Shown: positions 1 through 10,500 of the stretch, piece by piece
How the letters are laid out: every line of letters begins with the position of its first letter
How positions within the stretch are numbered: the first letter of the stretch is position 1
Origin: Candidatus Caenarcanales bacterium
Lineage (GTDB): Bacteria; Cyanobacteriota; Vampirovibrionia; LMEP-6097
Direction: 5' to 3'
Assembly (NCBI GenBank): GCA_013216135.1
Contig: JABSOS010000004.1
Span: forward strand, 267,939 to 331,938
DNA: 64,000 nucleotides
Made by a program: the position numbers and the translations under genes
The notes under the pieces: model-generated
The model's database searches: none
What the model saw: the letters and a program-made list of their open reading frames with translations, nothing else
What the model was told of the DNA's origin: nothing

Positions 1-30
1 CTCTTTTTTAACTTGGGGTTGTGGAGGCAT
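1..30 (-). CDS. Possible N-terminus of a gene running off the left edge
   Basis: An ATG on the minus strand at position 30 opens ten codons (MPPQPQVKKE) to the window edge with no stop. No convincing Shine-Dalgarno sequence precedes it, which is common for genes in this window. Ten codons cannot identify a product, so this is only a flag that a minus-strand gene may continue to the left. Confidence 0.25.
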   Translation of the reverse strand, partial: MPPQPQVKKE

Positions 31-72
31 TTCTGCCAATAGAATTTAAAAAACTTTCACATCCCTATAAAG

Positions 73-140
73 ACTAGCTTGCTTGCTAGTGTTTTAATAG
101 TGACTACTTTCAAGTAGTCTGAATAAATATTGAATTTATT
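73..140. repeat. Three consecutive short inverted repeats
   Basis: Three separate perfect inverted repeats follow one another: ACTAGC/GCTAGT (73-78, 85-90), GACTACTT/AAGTAGTC (102-109, 112-119) and AATAAAT/ATTTATT (122-128, 134-140). They lie just beyond the terminator of the gene at 206-742 and before the putative gene at the left edge. Their role is unknown. They could be transcript-end structures or an intergenic repeat. Confidence 0.5.
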
Positions 141-142
141 AG

Positions 143-187
143 TTACTTTTTTAAGAAAAGAGAGAGGGGCGAACCCCTCCTCTTTAA
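143..187 (-). terminator. Rho-independent terminator after the 206-742 gene
   Basis: On the minus strand a G/C-rich stem, GAGGAGGGG paired with CCCCTCTCTC across a TTCG loop and with one small bulge, is followed by a T-rich run. It lies about 20 bp downstream of the stop of the minus-strand gene at 206-742, the expected place for its terminator. Confidence 0.7.
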
Positions 188-205
188 ATATCATACTAAG
201 AGAGA

Positions 206-742
206 TTATACTTTCGCGAAGTCGTTTACTTCTTTTCTTAGAGTTTTCTCTGAGTTGATCTCTCCGTTCCAAGCTTGCTCCTCGATTCTTAATTCACCAA
301 GTAAAGCTCTTGCTTGATAAAGTAACTGTCTTAATGCATCTTGCTCAAGTTCATCTCCACCTTCAATGTGACTCATTTCATCAAGACCTGCGTCAATTGC
401 ATTCATAAAGTGAACTGTATCCTCATTATTTAAGGCTTCAGTATATATAAAACCAATTGAATCTTGAGAAGGAGTGACACCATTTGCTGTGTTAACAACG
501 TTACCTGAACTATCTGTTTCTACAAGATCAATGTCCCCAGTTGTATCATTGAATACCAAACTTGCATTATTACCTGCTGTAGCTGGTGCAATATCAAAAC
601 CTAAAACTTCAGTTTTAGTCTGAGTTCCACCACCCAAGATTGCATTTTGTAACTCACCTTCAAGTAAACTAATTACTTGCTGTTGAGCATCGATTTTTGA
701 CCTGATTTTAGCTAACACCGTAGCTGGATTAATTGCTGACAT
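206..742 (-). CDS. Hypothetical protein (178 aa), candidate Pho-box-regulated gene
   Basis: Unrecognised protein. The first 35 residues form a polar amphipathic helix (MSAINPATVLAKIRSKIDAQ...). The middle, about residues 38-95, is Ser/Thr/Asn/Asp-rich and looks like beta strand. The last 80 residues are acidic and helical. There is no signal peptide or membrane segment. The ATG at 742 is supported by a perfect GGAGG seven bases upstream. About 85-100 bp upstream lies a Pho-box-like direct repeat (827-845) of the type seen before the two giant DUF1521-like proteins, and a strong terminator follows. It is therefore probably a single-gene transcript co-regulated with those proteins. Function unknown. 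Confidence 0.75.
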   Translation of the reverse strand: MSAINPATVLAKIRSKIDAQQQVISLLEGELQNAILGGGTQTKTEVLGFDIAPATAGNNASLVFNDTTGDIDLVETDSSGNVVNTANGVTPSQDSIGFIYTEALNNEDTVHFMNAIDAGLDEMSHIEGGDELEQDALRQLLYQARALLGELRIEEQAWNGEINSEKTLRKEVNDFAKV

Positions 743-826
743 TTTTTTACCTCCACTGTTTTAAAATATCTAGTTAATTTGTCTGTGTTGTTTGTTGATA
801 ACAACTGAATTAAATATATTACATGA

Positions 827-845
827 AGATTAATGAATAGTTAAG
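827..845 (-). promoter_or_regulatory. Pho-box-like direct repeat (site A)
   Basis: On the minus strand CTTAACTA-TTC-ATTAATCT gives two 8-mers with an 11-bp period. The first matches PyTTAAPyPy(T/A) exactly and the second differs in one base. A TAATAT/TATATT -10-like sequence follows about 10 bp downstream. Weakest of the three sites, but with the same geometry relative to the gene at 206-742. Confidence 0.45.
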
Positions 846-869
846 GATCATAAAAAATGTAAAAAAAAT

Positions 870-2201
870 TTATCTATCTCTAACTGGAACATATGGTCTA
901 GCATTTTCACCAGTATATACCTGTCTTGGTCTACAAATTTTCTTTTTATCGAAATTATACTGCTCTTTCCAGTGTGCTAACCATCCAGGAAGTCTACCTA
1001 AGGCAAACATCACTGTAAACATGTTTACAGGGATTCCTAAGGCACTGTATATGATTCCTGAATAGAAGTCTACATTCGGGTAAAGTTTTCTTTCTACGAA
1101 GTAAGGATCTTTTAATGCTTCCTCTTCTAAACCTTTTGCAATTTCTAATAAAGGATCGCTGATTCCTAATTTATCAAGGATTCTATCGCAAGCTTTTCTC
1201 AGGATCTTAGCTCTAGGATCAAAGTTTTTATAAACTCTATGCCCGAAGCCCATAAGACGGATCTTAGATTTCTTGTCTTTTACTTGAGTTAAGAATTCTT
1301 TGTAATTTTGACCACTTTCATGGATTTGTTGAAGCATTTCTAATACTGCTTGGTTAGCACCACCGTGTAATGGACCCCATAATGCACTGATACCAGCAGA
1401 AATACAAGCATAAATGCTTGCACCACTACTTTGAACCATTCTTACTGTAGAAGTACTACAGTTTTGTTCGTGGTCAGCGTGAAGAATTAGGAGCTGATTC
1501 ATTACTTTAACGATTTCATCATCTATATAGTATTCTTCAGTCGGCACTGCGAACATCATGTTCATAATATTTGCGCAGTAAGATAATTTATTGTTAGGGT
1601 AGATTAAAGGTTGTCCGATAGACTTCTTATAAGAGAAGCAAGCGATAGTTCTTAGTTTAGACAATAGTCTAATTAAGTCTAATTCTAAACTTTCTTCACT
1701 TTGGTTGCCATCACCACCGTGGTAGTAAGCAGCTAGTGAGCTTGTCATCGAAGAAAGAATCGCCATAGGGTGAGCAGTACTCGGGTAACCCGCGAAGAAA
1801 TGAATCATATCTTCATGAAGAAGAGAATGATTAGTTAAGCCAGTTGAGAATTTATCTAATTCTGCTTTAGATGGAAGATTTCCATATATAAGAAGGTAAG
1901 CAACTTCAACGAAGCTAGATCTTTCAGCTAATTCTTCGATATCGATACCTCTGTATCTTAAAATACCTTTTTCACCGTTGATGAAAGTTATGTCACTTTG
2001 ACATGAACCAGTATTAACGTAACCATTGTCTAAAGTTATTAATCCAGCATCGGCCCTTAATTTTGAAATGTCGATAGCTTTTTCATTTTCGCTACCCGTT
2101 ATAACTGGCATTTCCAGTTTTTTACCTTGGTATTCAAGTGTTGCAAAATCTTTATTACTACTATCTGGATTAGAAGTTTTTTCTTTTAAATCAGTACTCA
2201 T
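870..2201 (-). CDS. gltA: Citrate synthase
   Basis: Condenses acetyl-CoA and oxaloacetate to citrate. The family motifs are present: the active-site His in HADHEQNCSTS (about residue 244), the second His in GPLHGGANQA (about 279), the FGHRVYKNFDPRA segment, and the catalytic Asp in YPNVDFYSG (about 378). Length (443 aa) fits the type II bacterial enzyme. The open frame extends nine codons upstream to a TTG at 2228, but that codon has no ribosome site, so the ATG at 2201 is preferred. The gene stands alone, divergent from the NSS transporter across a short intergenic region. Confidence 0.95.
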   Translation of the reverse strand: MSTDLKEKTSNPDSSNKDFATLEYQGKKLEMPVITGSENEKAIDISKLRADAGLITLDNGYVNTGSCQSDITFINGEKGILRYRGIDIEELAERSSFVEVAYLLIYGNLPSKAELDKFSTGLTNHSLLHEDMIHFFAGYPSTAHPMAILSSMTSSLAAYYHGGDGNQSEESLELDLIRLLSKLRTIACFSYKKSIGQPLIYPNNKLSYCANIMNMMFAVPTEEYYIDDEIVKVMNQLLILHADHEQNCSTSTVRMVQSSGASIYACISAGISALWGPLHGGANQAVLEMLQQIHESGQNYKEFLTQVKDKKSKIRLMGFGHRVYKNFDPRAKILRKACDRILDKLGISDPLLEIAKGLEEEALKDPYFVERKLYPNVDFYSGIIYSALGIPVNMFTVMFALGRLPGWLAHWKEQYNFDKKKICRPRQVYTGENARPYVPVRDR

Positions 2202-2287
2202 ACTTTTAATTTTCCCAAATATTTTCAATTAAGGCTAGTCTTACGTTAATATTAATGAAGTTATTTCATTTATAGGCTAAATAATCT

Positions 2288-3676
2288 ATGGTTCATATTA
2301 ATCCAAAATCATCTTCTAGAGAGCAATGGGGCGATAAGCTCGGCTTTATTATGGCGACTGCTGGTGCAGCTGTTGGCTTGGGAAATATTTGGCGTTTCCC
2401 CTATGTTTGTGGTGAAAATGGTGGTGGAGCCTTTATCTTGGCTTATATTATTTGTATCGCCTTAATAAGTGGGCCAATTCTAGTAGCTGAAGTTTTAATT
2501 GGGCGTGCTTCTGGACAAGGAAGTGGAAGTGCTTTTATCTCACTTACTCCTAAAGGAGAAAGCAAAATCTGGAGATTTGTCGGTGTTGTCGGTGTTCTGA
2601 TATCTTTCTTACTCGTTAGTTACTACAGTATTGTTGCTGGATGGACTTTAGAATATTTATGGCAAGCACTTCAGGGGCATTTAAGTTTATTTAGTGGAGA
2701 TAATTCACAGAAGTTTTTTGATAATTTTATGGCGTCCGATTCAAGACAGATTCTCTGGCATATCTTTTTAACTTGCATGACCGCAGTTATATTACTTAGA
2801 GGTATCAATAAAGGAATTGAGAAATTATCTAAAATTCTAATGCCTGTTCTTTTAATATTACTTTTTAGCTTAGCTGTTTTTGGAATAAGTGTAGAGTGGA
2901 CGTCACATGAGAATCCTACTTCTTTATTAGATTTAAAATCTATTCAATTCTTATTTGTTCCAGATTGGTCTAAGTTCACTATGGATTCCGTGTTCCAAGC
3001 TTTAGGTCAAGCAGCTTTTTCTTTAAGTATTGCTGTTGGAACTTTAATTGCATATGGAAGCTACTTAGATAGAAAAGAAAATATTGTTAATTTAGGATCT
3101 ATGGTTATTGCGATGGACACTATGGTAGCTTTACTTGCTGGTGTTTTGATTTTCCCTATTGTTTTTGCTTCTGGTTTAAGTCCAAGCCAGGGAACGGGTT
3201 TGATCTTCGTTACTTTACCTAACCTTTTCTCAGGAATGCCTAATGGTGACCTTCTTGTTATTCTTTTTTACTTATTGATTTTCTTTGCTGCGCTAACTTC
3301 TATGATTTCTTTATTAGAACCAGGAATAACGCATTTAATTGATGAGATGAATTCAACTAGACCTAAGGCTTGTATGTACGTAGCTATAGCAAGTTCAGCT
3401 CTTGGTGTTATTTGGATTTTAGTAGGATCATTACAACAAGAATTCCTGTTCCTTAATATTGACAAGATAGTTTCTAACTTTCTAATACCTCTAGAAGCCT
3501 TTGGAATAAGTATTTTTGCTTCATGGGTACTTGATAAAGTTATATCAAAAGAACAGCTCTCCAATGCTGGAGAACTGTTCTTTAATATCTGGTTCTTTAT
3601 GGTTAAGTGGCTATGTCCAATAGCAATTTTAATAATCCTTGTGAAAGGTTTAATCAGCCAAGATATGGGTGGCTAA
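2288..3676 (+). CDS. Sodium-dependent transporter, neurotransmitter:sodium symporter (SNF/NSS) family
   Basis: Inner-membrane LeuT-fold symporter, probably for amino acids. The N-terminal motif GLGNIWRFPYVCGENGGGAF (about residues 30-49) is the hallmark of sodium and substrate binding in helix 1. About eleven hydrophobic segments follow over 462 aa, a normal bacterial length. The ATG at 2288 lies directly behind GGCTAAATAAT, a -10-like sequence, so the transcript may be leaderless. It ends back to back with the giant protein on the other strand (stops at 3676/3677). The substrate cannot be read from the sequence. Confidence 0.92.
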   Translation: MVHINPKSSSREQWGDKLGFIMATAGAAVGLGNIWRFPYVCGENGGGAFILAYIICIALISGPILVAEVLIGRASGQGSGSAFISLTPKGESKIWRFVGVVGVLISFLLVSYYSIVAGWTLEYLWQALQGHLSLFSGDNSQKFFDNFMASDSRQILWHIFLTCMTAVILLRGINKGIEKLSKILMPVLLILLFSLAVFGISVEWTSHENPTSLLDLKSIQFLFVPDWSKFTMDSVFQALGQAAFSLSIAVGTLIAYGSYLDRKENIVNLGSMVIAMDTMVALLAGVLIFPIVFASGLSPSQGTGLIFVTLPNLFSGMPNGDLLVILFYLLIFFAALTSMISLLEPGITHLIDEMNSTRPKACMYVAIASSALGVIWILVGSLQQEFLFLNIDKIVSNFLIPLEAFGISIFASWVLDKVISKEQLSNAGELFFNIWFFMVKWLCPIAILIILVKGLISQDMGG

Positions 3677-6600
3677 TTATTTATTTTCCTGTAACCACTC
3701 ATAGAATGACTCATTTATCATGCTTCCATTTTGCTTAGATAGATCAATGATATTAAATGCAAGCTCATAGATATTACTTAAGTCATTAGCTGCAGGGTCA
3801 GTAGAACTAACTTCCTCTAGTAGCTCAGTTGTCATATCAAATGCTTCTTGATTATTTATGTAATTATTTTCCAAGGCTCTTTTTTGTGACTCTATAAACA
3901 TTGCCATAAGTCTCATATAATTATCACTACTATCTAATAATTGAGAAGTGAATGGTTCTGTATTGTATGAAATCTCTTGATTATTATCTGGTCTTCTGAT
4001 CTCAGTTTCAAAATCAAAGTTATTATCTTCAAGTGCTCCTCTTAAATATGATTTAAGTTCTTCATCAACTGTATACCCTTGAGACTCAATATCTAAGAGT
4101 AGCTCATAAGATGCACTAAATAGTGTAGTCAAGTCTTCTGAATCATCAAGTGAAAAAGAATCTATACCTACTAGCTCACTGATATAGTTATGTGATGCTT
4201 CATTAGAACTTCCGTTTTCAAGTGACTGATACCTAGATCTAACATACATTGATAATTTACCTAGATTATTATCTGGAGACTGATCAAGGGCAGATAGAAT
4301 TGTATTGATTTTGTCTTTAGACTCAGTCGTTAAAAGATCTTCGTTGTTAGATTGATTTGCTTCATAATCTTGAAGGTCATTAATTAACTGATTATTTTTA
4401 CTGATAAATGAATTTCCTTCGTCTGTGACAGAATTCTGATATTCTAGAAGATCAATGATACCTTCAAAATTCTCTCCATCTGTATACTTTTCGATAACAT
4501 GATTCATAATGTTTGATGAATTACTAAAACCTCCTGTTAATGATAAGTTTTCATTTGTTCCTGATAATATGGTTAAACCATCCTCAATTAATTTACTATT
4601 TTCATTTCCAACAATTGTTTCTAGTATCTCAAGTTGATTCTTGTAACTATCACTAATTGAAACATTTTCAGTACTTATAGACTCCTTAGTTAAAAAATTA
4701 ACAAGTTCTTCTTTAACTTCATCTGGTAAGTTTACGTCACCTGTTGCTAATCTATCAAAAACATCAAGAGCTTCTTGGAAAGCACCTCCGTTAATTAAGT
4801 CAATGTATAACTCTGCATTATCTGGGCTTTGAATGAAGTAATCCACTAAGTTTACAGTTTGTTCACTCGTAAGATTATTAGCTTCCCCGAGGATTTCTGT
4901 GAACTGATCCAACGTTCCAGCTAGCACTTGACCATCCATTTGATCTAAATAGTATTGGAAAGCGTTCTCTATATCAGAATTAGCTCCATCATTTATTAAC
5001 TCAACATAGTTTTCTGCAATAAATAACCCTTCGCCTCCTCCAAAATAATCAACCATTTTTTCAGCCTGATTTGAAGTTAACTGTACTGCGTCATCAAGTA
5101 ATTCTAAGAATTCATTTAAGCTTTGACCAGCATTTATACCATTTGAATTTACGAAGTCAACAAAGGCTCCTTCTTGAACTGAGTTGCCACCATCTAGTAA
5201 TAAGTCAGCATAAGCATTTGCTACAGTCATGTCTTGATCAGCAAACTCAAGTAATTGAGTTAACTGGTTAGCATCTAAAGGATTATCGCCAATTGCTGCT
5301 CTTTCAAATAAGTCTACTAAAGCTTCATCTACAGGGTCAGCATCGTATACTGTTACATTACTAAAAGTAACACTTGATGCTTGGTCACCCATATCATTAT
5401 CGTTAATTAAAACTAGTTCTTGAATATTTCCCTGGAAATCATCACCAAGTTCAATTATTACTTTAACGTTACCATCTCCGATGTCTTCAAATCTATAATT
5501 TTGACTAGCAGCTGACCAATCATCTTTTCCATCCAATTGATATTTTTGTGCAATAGAACCTGCTGTTCCATCATAGTTCTCATCCGTGAATCCAATAGCA
5601 ACTATTTCTGATTCAAGATCATTCTTTGATATTTCAAAGCTAACTCTAGTCCTATCTGTGACATCATATGTATTTGGAATAGTCACAGCTTTCCATGCGT
5701 TTCCAGAAAGTTCAATAGTGTTCTCGTCAACAATATTCATTACAGAATCAGTCTGATATTGAACGCCGTGGCTTCTAACATCCTGGCTGTCTTGACCAGC
5801 GATACCATGTATTCCATTTTCAGAGAAGGTTATGTTTGTTTCATTTTCAACATTAACTTCTGTTTGGACTAGATTTAGATACATTTCAGCTACAGGCTCA
5901 TTAGTAACTAAAAGTAGTAAGTAATTAGCTTGTTGCTCATCTGTAAGTTGAACACCTGTCCCTGTCGTCTTGTATTCATCTAATGCTTCAAATTGCTCTG
6001 CAGTACCACCAATTTCTACAAGTGTGGTAAAGGTATCTAATATTACATCACTTACTTTATCTTTAAAATAATAGTCAAAGAAATCATTCTTTTGTTCATC
6101 CGTAGCACCATTCTGTTCTAATCTATCATAGATTCTTACAGCTTCGCCGTCTAGAGCGGCTTCTTTTTGCTCTAAATTAATACTATTGTCTACCCTACTG
6201 GTTCCAGCAATCCTCAAATTAGTACCTATGAATACTTCACGAGTGTCTACAGTCTGGCCATCAAAAGTTTGTTTATTTGCACGATGGTTTCTGTAATCAT
6301 TCCATGATTCATAAGCTATATCTTCAAATGTTCCTTCATCAGTTAGTACAGCCCAGCCACCATTGCCATCGTTTGCTTCTTTTGAATATACAAAGGTATC
6401 AGCTCCATCATCTTCTGCTTTTGCATCTGCATAAGTTGCATCAAATTCAACGGCTGTCATATCTAATTTTGTTAGTTCACGGTTTCTTGGTCCAGAATCA
6501 TCTAAATCTAAACCTGTTTGGTAAACATCGTCATCAGAGATTATGTAAAGTCCTCTTGTCGTATAAACATTATTACTAGCATTACCTGTAGTATTGAACA

Positions 6601-7285
6601 GTATTTCGGTACCATCATCTAAAATGAATGTGGAGTCATCACCGAAATGCCAATCCCAACCACTATTAGCAGTAGAGGAGCCTTCATTTACGTGAGGATC
6701 ACCTGATACATGTGTTAGCATTTTTCCTGTAGAATCAAAAATCTTAGTTTGGTGCCCACCTCTATTCGTATCTGTAACGATGTGATAACCACCCTTTGTT
6801 TTAAATGAAACAGCTTCATTTCCTAAACCATGACTAATTCTACTGCCATCATCTAAAGTAATCTTTGAGCCAGTACCAGTCATTACGCTCTCGGCGTATT
6901 CTACAGAAGCTTTAGAAGAAAGAACATTATCAAGTGCGATAAAGTCATTTTGAAGGTCTGCTTGACCTTTATTATCAACATCTACTATTGCGCCCACATC
7001 CATTTTTAAATTACCGTGTTCATCAAACATTGCGGCAATATTTGCATCAGAGTTAACTGTCTTTAAATGATCAACTATCCCTTGAGCTTCATTGTTATCA
7101 AAGGTTCCGTCACCACTGACGTCAAATGCTTCAAAAGCTGTAGCGAGAGTTGTATGTAACGCCTCATCTAAACTTATCGTATTTGAGGTACCAGGTTGTA
7201 ACTGGTTTTCTAGAGATTGTATATAAGCATTAATTTTTTCCTGCTGTAATTTCTGTTGACTCGTTAATTGAATATTATCTACCAT
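3677..7285 (-). CDS. Giant EF-hand / DUF1521-like repeat protein (1202 aa), paralogue 1
   Basis: Very acidic protein without signal peptide or membrane segments. A helical N-terminus (MVDNIQLTSQQKLQQEKINA) leads to a canonical EF-hand loop, DVSGDGTFDNNE (55-66), so calcium binding is likely. Residues about 160-265 (GGYHIVTD, GDPHV, ILDDGTEILF, GLYIISDD) resemble DUF1521. A beta-rich region near 490-650 looks like a jelly-roll or carbohydrate-binding-type module. Helical repeats of about 60 aa (AELYIDLINGG, QTVNLVDYF) follow. The C-terminal 280 residues end in NESFYEWLQENK, almost identical to the paralogue at 7542-12488. GGAG lies eight bases before the ATG, and a Pho-box-like repeat lies at 7326-7344. 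A surface or secreted role is inference. Confidence 0.85.
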   Translation of the reverse strand: MVDNIQLTSQQKLQQEKINAYIQSLENQLQPGTSNTISLDEALHTTLATAFEAFDVSGDGTFDNNEAQGIVDHLKTVNSDANIAAMFDEHGNLKMDVGAIVDVDNKGQADLQNDFIALDNVLSSKASVEYAESVMTGTGSKITLDDGSRISHGLGNEAVSFKTKGGYHIVTDTNRGGHQTKIFDSTGKMLTHVSGDPHVNEGSSTANSGWDWHFGDDSTFILDDGTEILFNTTGNASNNVYTTRGLYIISDDDVYQTGLDLDDSGPRNRELTKLDMTAVEFDATYADAKAEDDGADTFVYSKEANDGNGGWAVLTDEGTFEDIAYESWNDYRNHRANKQTFDGQTVDTREVFIGTNLRIAGTSRVDNSINLEQKEAALDGEAVRIYDRLEQNGATDEQKNDFFDYYFKDKVSDVILDTFTTLVEIGGTAEQFEALDEYKTTGTGVQLTDEQQANYLLLLVTNEPVAEMYLNLVQTEVNVENETNITFSENGIHGIAGQDSQDVRSHGVQYQTDSVMNIVDENTIELSGNAWKAVTIPNTYDVTDRTRVSFEISKNDLESEIVAIGFTDENYDGTAGSIAQKYQLDGKDDWSAASQNYRFEDIGDGNVKVIIELGDDFQGNIQELVLINDNDMGDQASSVTFSNVTVYDADPVDEALVDLFERAAIGDNPLDANQLTQLLEFADQDMTVANAYADLLLDGGNSVQEGAFVDFVNSNGINAGQSLNEFLELLDDAVQLTSNQAEKMVDYFGGGEGLFIAENYVELINDGANSDIENAFQYYLDQMDGQVLAGTLDQFTEILGEANNLTSEQTVNLVDYFIQSPDNAELYIDLINGGAFQEALDVFDRLATGDVNLPDEVKEELVNFLTKESISTENVSISDSYKNQLEILETIVGNENSKLIEDGLTILSGTNENLSLTGGFSNSSNIMNHVIEKYTDGENFEGIIDLLEYQNSVTDEGNSFISKNNQLINDLQDYEANQSNNEDLLTTESKDKINTILSALDQSPDNNLGKLSMYVRSRYQSLENGSSNEASHNYISELVGIDSFSLDDSEDLTTLFSASYELLLDIESQGYTVDEELKSYLRGALEDNNFDFETEIRRPDNNQEISYNTEPFTSQLLDSSDNYMRLMAMFIESQKRALENNYINNQEAFDMTTELLEEVSSTDPAANDLSNIYELAFNIIDLSKQNGSMINESFYEWLQENK

Positions 7286-7325
7286 GATTTGCGCTCCATT
7301 TACTTATTTATATAATTGCAGGATA

Positions 7326-7344
7326 AAGTTAAGGATTAGTTAAG
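7326..7344 (-). promoter_or_regulatory. Pho-box-like direct repeat (site B)
   Basis: On the minus strand CTTAACTA-ATC-CTTAACTT gives two 8-mers that both fit PyTTAAPyPy(T/A), spaced 11 bp apart. A TATATAA -10-like element follows 13-14 bp after the second CTTAAC, the spacing expected for an OmpR/PhoB-type activator replacing a -35 element. It serves the 3677-7285 gene. Confidence 0.6.
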
Positions 7345-7541
7345 TTCTTACACGTTATTTTGAAATGAAAATTCCCTATGAATGTTTTCATAATGATGCT
7401 TGAAGATATTTAGGGGAAATGTAAAACAGCTACTTGTATGCATTGAATAATTAAACGAAGAGCCAATATATACTAGTAGCTATTTCATAGATTCGTAATG
7501 ATGCTATTAGTTAGAGTAGATTTTAAAATAGTTATACTAAC

Positions 7542-10500
7542 TTATTTATTTTCTTGTAACCAATTATAGAATGATTCGTTAACTCTACTACCATTTTGTT
7601 TAGATAAGTCAATTATATTGAATGAAAGTTCGTAAAGATTTCTCATTTGTTCGCTATCATTTATAGATGATGGATTCATAGAAGAGACTGTATCTAATAA
7701 ATCATTTGAAGCTTGAGCTTGCTCTGGGTTCATATAATTATTTTCTATAGCTCTTTTTTGCGACTCAATAAACATTGCCATCATCTTAATATAATCATTA
7801 TCACTATTTAATAGCTGTGAAGTGATAGGTTTGGTATTAAAGCCTTTATTAGAGACTCGCTGAGGGCTATTTATGGTAGTAATAGTTGAAAAATCAAAAT
7901 TGTTATTTTGAAGGGATGCTTCTAAATAATCTTTTAAGTTTTTATCTATGTTAATTCCTTTTGATTCCATATTAGAGAGTAGTTCATAAGATGCTGAAAA
8001 TAATTTTGTAACATCACTAACACTATCTAGGGAGAATGAATCTATCTCAAGTAATTTATCAATGAAATCATTAGATTCCTCATTAGCCCTGCCTTGTTGC
8101 ATTGATTTATATCTTGAGTCAACATACATAGCTAATTTACGTAAATTAGTATCAGATGAATTTCTTAGAACCGATGAAACTACATTAATCTTATCTTTGG
8201 AATTATTATCATTATCCTGTGTTTCAATAGTTTCAGGACGTTTATAGTCTTTAAGGTCATTAATAAGTTGACTATTTTTACGCTTAAAGGAATTACCTTG
8301 ATTTGTAATATTGTTCTGGTATTCCAGTAATTCAATAAGTGGTTCCATATTTTCACCATCTGTATACCTATCAACGGCAAAATTAAGAACATTAAATGAA
8401 TTTCTAAGTTTGCCAGTTAATGAAATATTTGGATTGTCACCGGATAAGATTTGTAATCCATCTTTTGCTAACTCTTTATTGCCAGCACCTAGTATACTGT
8501 CAAGAATATCGAGTTGGTTTTTAAACTCATCACTGATTCCAGCAGCAGGGTTCTGGCTTTCTTTAGTTAAGAAATCTATTAAATCATCTTTGACATTTTG
8601 AGGTAGCTTAATACCTGAATTAACATAGGAGTCAAATGTATCTAAGGCTTCTCCATAAGCATTGGCATTAACTAAGTCAACATATAATTCAGCATTCTCA
8701 GGATTATCGATGAAATAGTTAACTAAAGTTCCTGCTTGACCTATATTGAGGTTCACTGCATCACCTAAGATGTTAACAAATTGATTTAGAGAATTAGCTG
8801 TAGTTAAACCATCAACTTGATCGATATAATCCTCAAAAGCTCCTTCCTGAACAGAGTTTGCTCCACCCTGTATCAAATCAATGTATGCTTCGGCAATAAT
8901 CGTATCACTATCAGCAAAGCTTAACATTGTTCCAGCTTGTCTTAAGTTTAAAGGATTATCTCCAGTTAAAGTCGCTTTTTCAAAAAGCTCTAATTTAGAT
9001 GCATTAAGACTTATAAGTGCACCAGCTTCATCTACATCATTATTGGCAGAATCAATTAAACCAAGATACATTTCAGCTAAGCCATTTTTTTCTTCAATTA
9101 AGAACTGGACAAAATTAGTTTCTTGGTCTATGCTTATTCGACCCATTTGCTCACGAGTCTGCGTGTACTGATCAAATATATCTAAACCATCTTGATCAAC
9201 ATCATTTTCAACCAAATCTACAAGTAGTTCAGAGAAGCTAATATCAAATTCTTGGAGATAGTTTACTAGGATGTTTGCTTCATTAGCATTGAATACTGAA
9301 TTATCATTATTAACATTATTTATAAATAATGCTATAGCTTCATCAGTTATTAATGGATTGCCAGATGCTTTTGCTTCCATTAATGATATATAAGCATTTG
9401 CTTTTCCGTTAGAATCAACGTTATTCTCATCATCGTTTAGAATTAAGTTTGCTAGTATTTTTGCTTCATCATTATTTAGTAAAGAATTAGTACCTTGAGT
9501 ATATGCTCTAAATAGGTTTAATCCATTTACCTCTACATCTTCAGTGATTAAGTTTAGATATGCTCTAGACTCTTCAATTTCACCATCAATAGCATAAGCC
9601 ATAAGAATGTCTTCTTCATCATCTGATAGATCATCAAACTCTAAACCATATTCAACAAGTTCAACATAAAATTGACCGACTGCTAATTCATCATACTCTA
9701 CTAAATAATTTTTTAGTTCCTCAGCTTGATTGCTATTTAATCTATCTTCTTCTCTAGTAGTGACTTCTGTAAAGTAGTCTACTTTAGCTTGATAGTTAGT
9801 CATCCCTTGTGAATTAACTAAGTCATAGTATGTATTTGCAATACTACTTTGATTATTTTCTACATAGCTTACAAATTGCTCAGCTACCTCAATGTCATCA
9901 AAACCTTTGATTAGGTCACCTAGTTTTTCAGCACTTTCTGTAGCTAATAAAGAATCTTCACCATCAGTATTAGCAACAAACAAGTCTAATTTTTCTTGAG
10001 AGATATCTTCTGTATTTCTCATGTTAACAAGCTCATGATATAGAGCTGCTTCAACTTCTTCTTCGCAGAGGTGATAGTGCAAGAATTGTTTAATTTCGTC
10101 TTCACTAAATCCTTCAAAGTCTACACCAGCTTCTAGCTGTTCTACGTATTCTCTACCATATTCAAAACTATTTTCTTTGAAAAGTTCTACAAGAAACTCT
10201 GACTCAGAATTATTAAGAACAGCATTGTCACCAAAGGCTTTCTCCATATATAGCTCACTCATACGATCACGATCATTGTCTGAAACCTTGTCAGTCATGA
10301 CTAAGTCTAAATATGCATTTGCTTTAGCTGGTTCTTTACCTACGATAAACTCTAAATAGTTACCGATTTCATTTGCTTCTAAGCCTTCAAAGTTGAAGCC
10401 TTCTTCAACGGCTTTAACATACTCTTCAGCAATAGCTAACTCTCGGTCTAGAACTAACTCACCAAATATACCACCTTCATGATCGCGTCCATAGAAAGTA

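Noticed and set aside
57-272. A 71-codon minus-strand frame near the left end
   Set aside because: It overlaps the terminator and the 3' end of the better supported 206-742 gene in another frame and has no ribosome site.
6277-6579. Long plus-strand frames opposite the giant paralogues (for example a His/Leu-rich 100-codon frame)
   Set aside because: Their composition is what antisense reading of an Asp/Asn/Thr-rich gene produces. No start signals, and the opposite strand has clear coding features.
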